Shown here one piece after another: positions 19,737 through 20,622 of a stretch of 20,622 nucleotides of DNA. The DNA is taken from IMG/VR virus record IMGVR_UViG_3300049825_000212, positions 1-20,622 of that record; one strand, 5' to 3'. The stretch is from a virus. The notes below the pieces were generated by a model. It was not told the origin of the DNA. It was given only the letters and a program-made list of their open reading frames with translations, and did not search any database. The position numbers and the translations under genes were made by a program. Position 1 is the first letter of the stretch, and every line of letters begins with the position of its first letter.

Positions 19737-19762
19737 GGCGGGTTGACTTAGGCTGACCCGCC
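19737..19762 (+). terminator. Hairpin after the coat gene
   Basis: GGCGGGT (19737-19743) pairs with ACCCGCC (19756-19762) around a 12-base loop. Only CTTT follows a few bases later, so it may be a weak terminator or an mRNA 3'-end stabiliser. Confidence 0.5.
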
Positions 19763-19794
19763 GCCTGGCTTTGCCCACATGAAAGGTTGAAGAG

Positions 19795-20061
19795 ATGGAC
19801 AAGATTGAAACGGTGCGAATTGAAAGCACTGACCCTGAAACCCAAGGGCCTTATGTCATTGTCAACAAAGACGACTTTGACAAAAAGACCATGAAGGTTT
19901 ATGACGGGCCTGACAACCCGGAACCTGTCAAGGCTGACGCGCCCAAGTCGTTTGAAGAAATGGCCGCGAAGTTTGCGGCTATGGAAGCTGAACTTGCCGC
20001 CCTGAAGGGCACGCCGCCCGCTGAAGGCGCTGACGGTTGGGGAAAGCCGCCCGCTGAATAA
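19795..20061 (+). CDS. Hypothetical 88-aa protein after the coat gene
   Basis: Starts MDKIETVRIESTDPETQGPY, followed by VIVNKDDFDKKTMKVYDGPD, a small beta-rich segment resembling short acidic proteins next to phage coat genes. A helix (SFEEMAAKFAAMEAELAALK) and a Pro/Gly tail with PPAE twice (TPPAEGADGWGKPPAE) follow. The role is unknown; a head accessory protein is plausible from position. ATG 19795 follows AAAGG by eight bases. Confidence 0.68.
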   Translation: MDKIETVRIESTDPETQGPYVIVNKDDFDKKTMKVYDGPDNPEPVKADAPKSFEEMAAKFAAMEAELAALKGTPPAEGADGWGKPPAE

Positions 20062-20067
20062 TTGTTG

Positions 20068-20099
20068 AAATGGCCGGGGCTTAGCCGCCCTGGCCATTT
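20068..20099 (+). terminator. Hairpin between the 88-aa gene and the connector gene
   Basis: AAATGGCCGGGG (20068-20079) pairs with CCCTGGCCATTT (20088-20099), one wobble, around an 8-base loop. It ends in TTT without a longer U-tract. Confidence 0.55.
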
Positions 20100-20119
20100 G
20101 CCCATGCGGAGCGTGAAAC

Positions 20120-20622
20120 ATGGCCCTTATTGTTGAAACCGGCGCTGGCCTGTCAACCGCTGAAAGTTATGCTAGCATTGCTGAAGCTGACACACGGCTT
20201 GCGGCTTATGGTTTCACGTCTTGGGCTGCACTGACTGACGCGGTTAAGGAAACCGCTTTGCGCCTGGCCACTGATTTTATGGTCAACAGCTATCGCACGC
20301 GATGGAAGGGCTATAGGGTTAGCACCGTCCAAGCGCTCGATTGGCCGCGCAACTATGTTGAACGCGCTGACGCGGTTAACACTCAATACGGCGGCGCGGC
20401 TTATTACAAAAGCGATTTCGTGCCAGCCGAAATTAAAGCCGCTTGCATTGACCTGGCTTACAAGACTACCCAAGGCGTTGAACTTGCGCCTGACCTTGAC
20501 CAAGCGCAAAGGAAGGTCAAGGTTGGCCCGATTGAAGTTGAATATGACGCAACGGGCAATCAAGCAACCATTTTCCGCGCCATTGAAAGCAAGTTGCGCC
20601 CGTTCTTTAACGGCGGCGGTGC
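20120..20622 (+). CDS. Head-tail connector / 'DnaT-like' phage protein, 3' end cut by window edge
   Basis: Visible residues 1-167 start MALIVETGAGLSTAESYASI and continue AEADTRLAAYGFTSWAALTD, then RTRWKGYRVSTVQALDWPRN. The last two segments, an A-W-x-A-L-T-D turn and a W-K-G-x-R-x-x-x-x-Q-A-L-D-W-P-R block, are typical of the head-completion proteins often annotated as DnaT-like ssDNA-binding proteins. Further on, FVPAEIKAACIDLAYKT and RKVKVGPIEVEYDATG also fit the family. It likely forms the ring joining portal to tail. ATG 20120 has GGAG eight bases upstream. The gene continues past 20622. Confidence 0.8.
   Translation, partial: MALIVETGAGLSTAESYASIAEADTRLAAYGFTSWAALTDAVKETALRLATDFMVNSYRTRWKGYRVSTVQALDWPRNYVERADAVNTQYGGAAYYKSDFVPAEIKAACIDLAYKTTQGVELAPDLDQAQRKVKVGPIEVEYDATGNQATIFRAIESKLRPFFNGGG

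Noticed and set aside
1-20622. Integrase, transposase, insertion sequence or CRISPR array
   Set aside because: No gene with the relevant catalytic motifs and no regular spaced repeats were seen; lysogeny genes may lie outside the window.

Overview
The window is a contiguous piece of a tailed double-stranded DNA phage (or prophage-like) genome. About 35 short, tightly packed genes lie in a few transcription units. They cover recombination and replication, DNA methylation and nucleotide metabolism, a lysis cassette, and the packaging and head module. Features pointing to an alphaproteobacterial host are the GHN-x-PP N-terminal tags on two unrelated proteins, the near absence of GANTC (the CcrM methylation site of that class), and moderately high GC with TTGACA-type promoters. 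I see no integrase, transposase, rRNA, CRISPR array or complete tRNA. Lifestyle cannot be decided from this piece.

Layout. (1) 1-2553, minus strand: five coupled genes, in order of transcription a GHN-tagged protein, an 89-aa protein, a Sak4/RecA-like ATPase, a 104-aa protein and a DUF669 protein running off the left edge. This looks like a single-strand annealing/recombination operon. (2) 2554-2776: divergent intergenic region with a 16-bp perfect inverted repeat, a second hairpin and a perfect DnaA box. (3) 2777-5437, plus strand: a small HTH protein, then a TTG-started 814-aa NrS-1-like primase-polymerase fused to a DUF3987 helicase. (4) 5472-5895, minus strand: two small genes ending at an intrinsic terminator inside the 3' end of the polymerase gene. 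(5) 5896-6475: AT-rich, repeat-filled control region bracketed by an exact 18-bp inverted repeat that carries the -35 boxes of two divergent promoters. (6) 6476-9846, plus strand: accessory operon with a cytosine C5 methyltransferase-like protein, an AT-rich D12-class adenine methylase, a VRR-NUC nuclease, a zinc-ribbon membrane protein and several tiny genes. (7) 9910-10350: MazG-like pyrophosphohydrolase. (8) 10443-11075: a stand-alone, strongly codon-biased gene with its own promoter and terminator. (9) 11216-12869: lysis cassette (holin-like, TM plus coiled-coil, amidase endolysin, lipoprotein, small helical protein), closed by a terminator. (10) 12968-20622: terminase small and large subunits, DUF4055-type portal, a 70-aa protein, Mu-gpF-like minor head protein, an 87-aa protein, scaffold-like coiled-coil protein, P22-like coat protein with its own promoter, an 88-aa protein, and a truncated head-tail connector gene.

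How it fits together: groups 1-3 would replicate and recombine the phage DNA, and group 6 would modify it and process ends or structures. Group 9 opens the cell and group 10 builds the capsid and fills it. The genome-wide patterns that most deserve follow-up are a 10-base leader motif (AACCGGGCAA) present five times, always sense and just upstream of starts; near-total loss of GATC and GANTC sites; and repeated use of the same 8-base gene overlap. All family assignments come from reading motifs by eye; no database search was possible.
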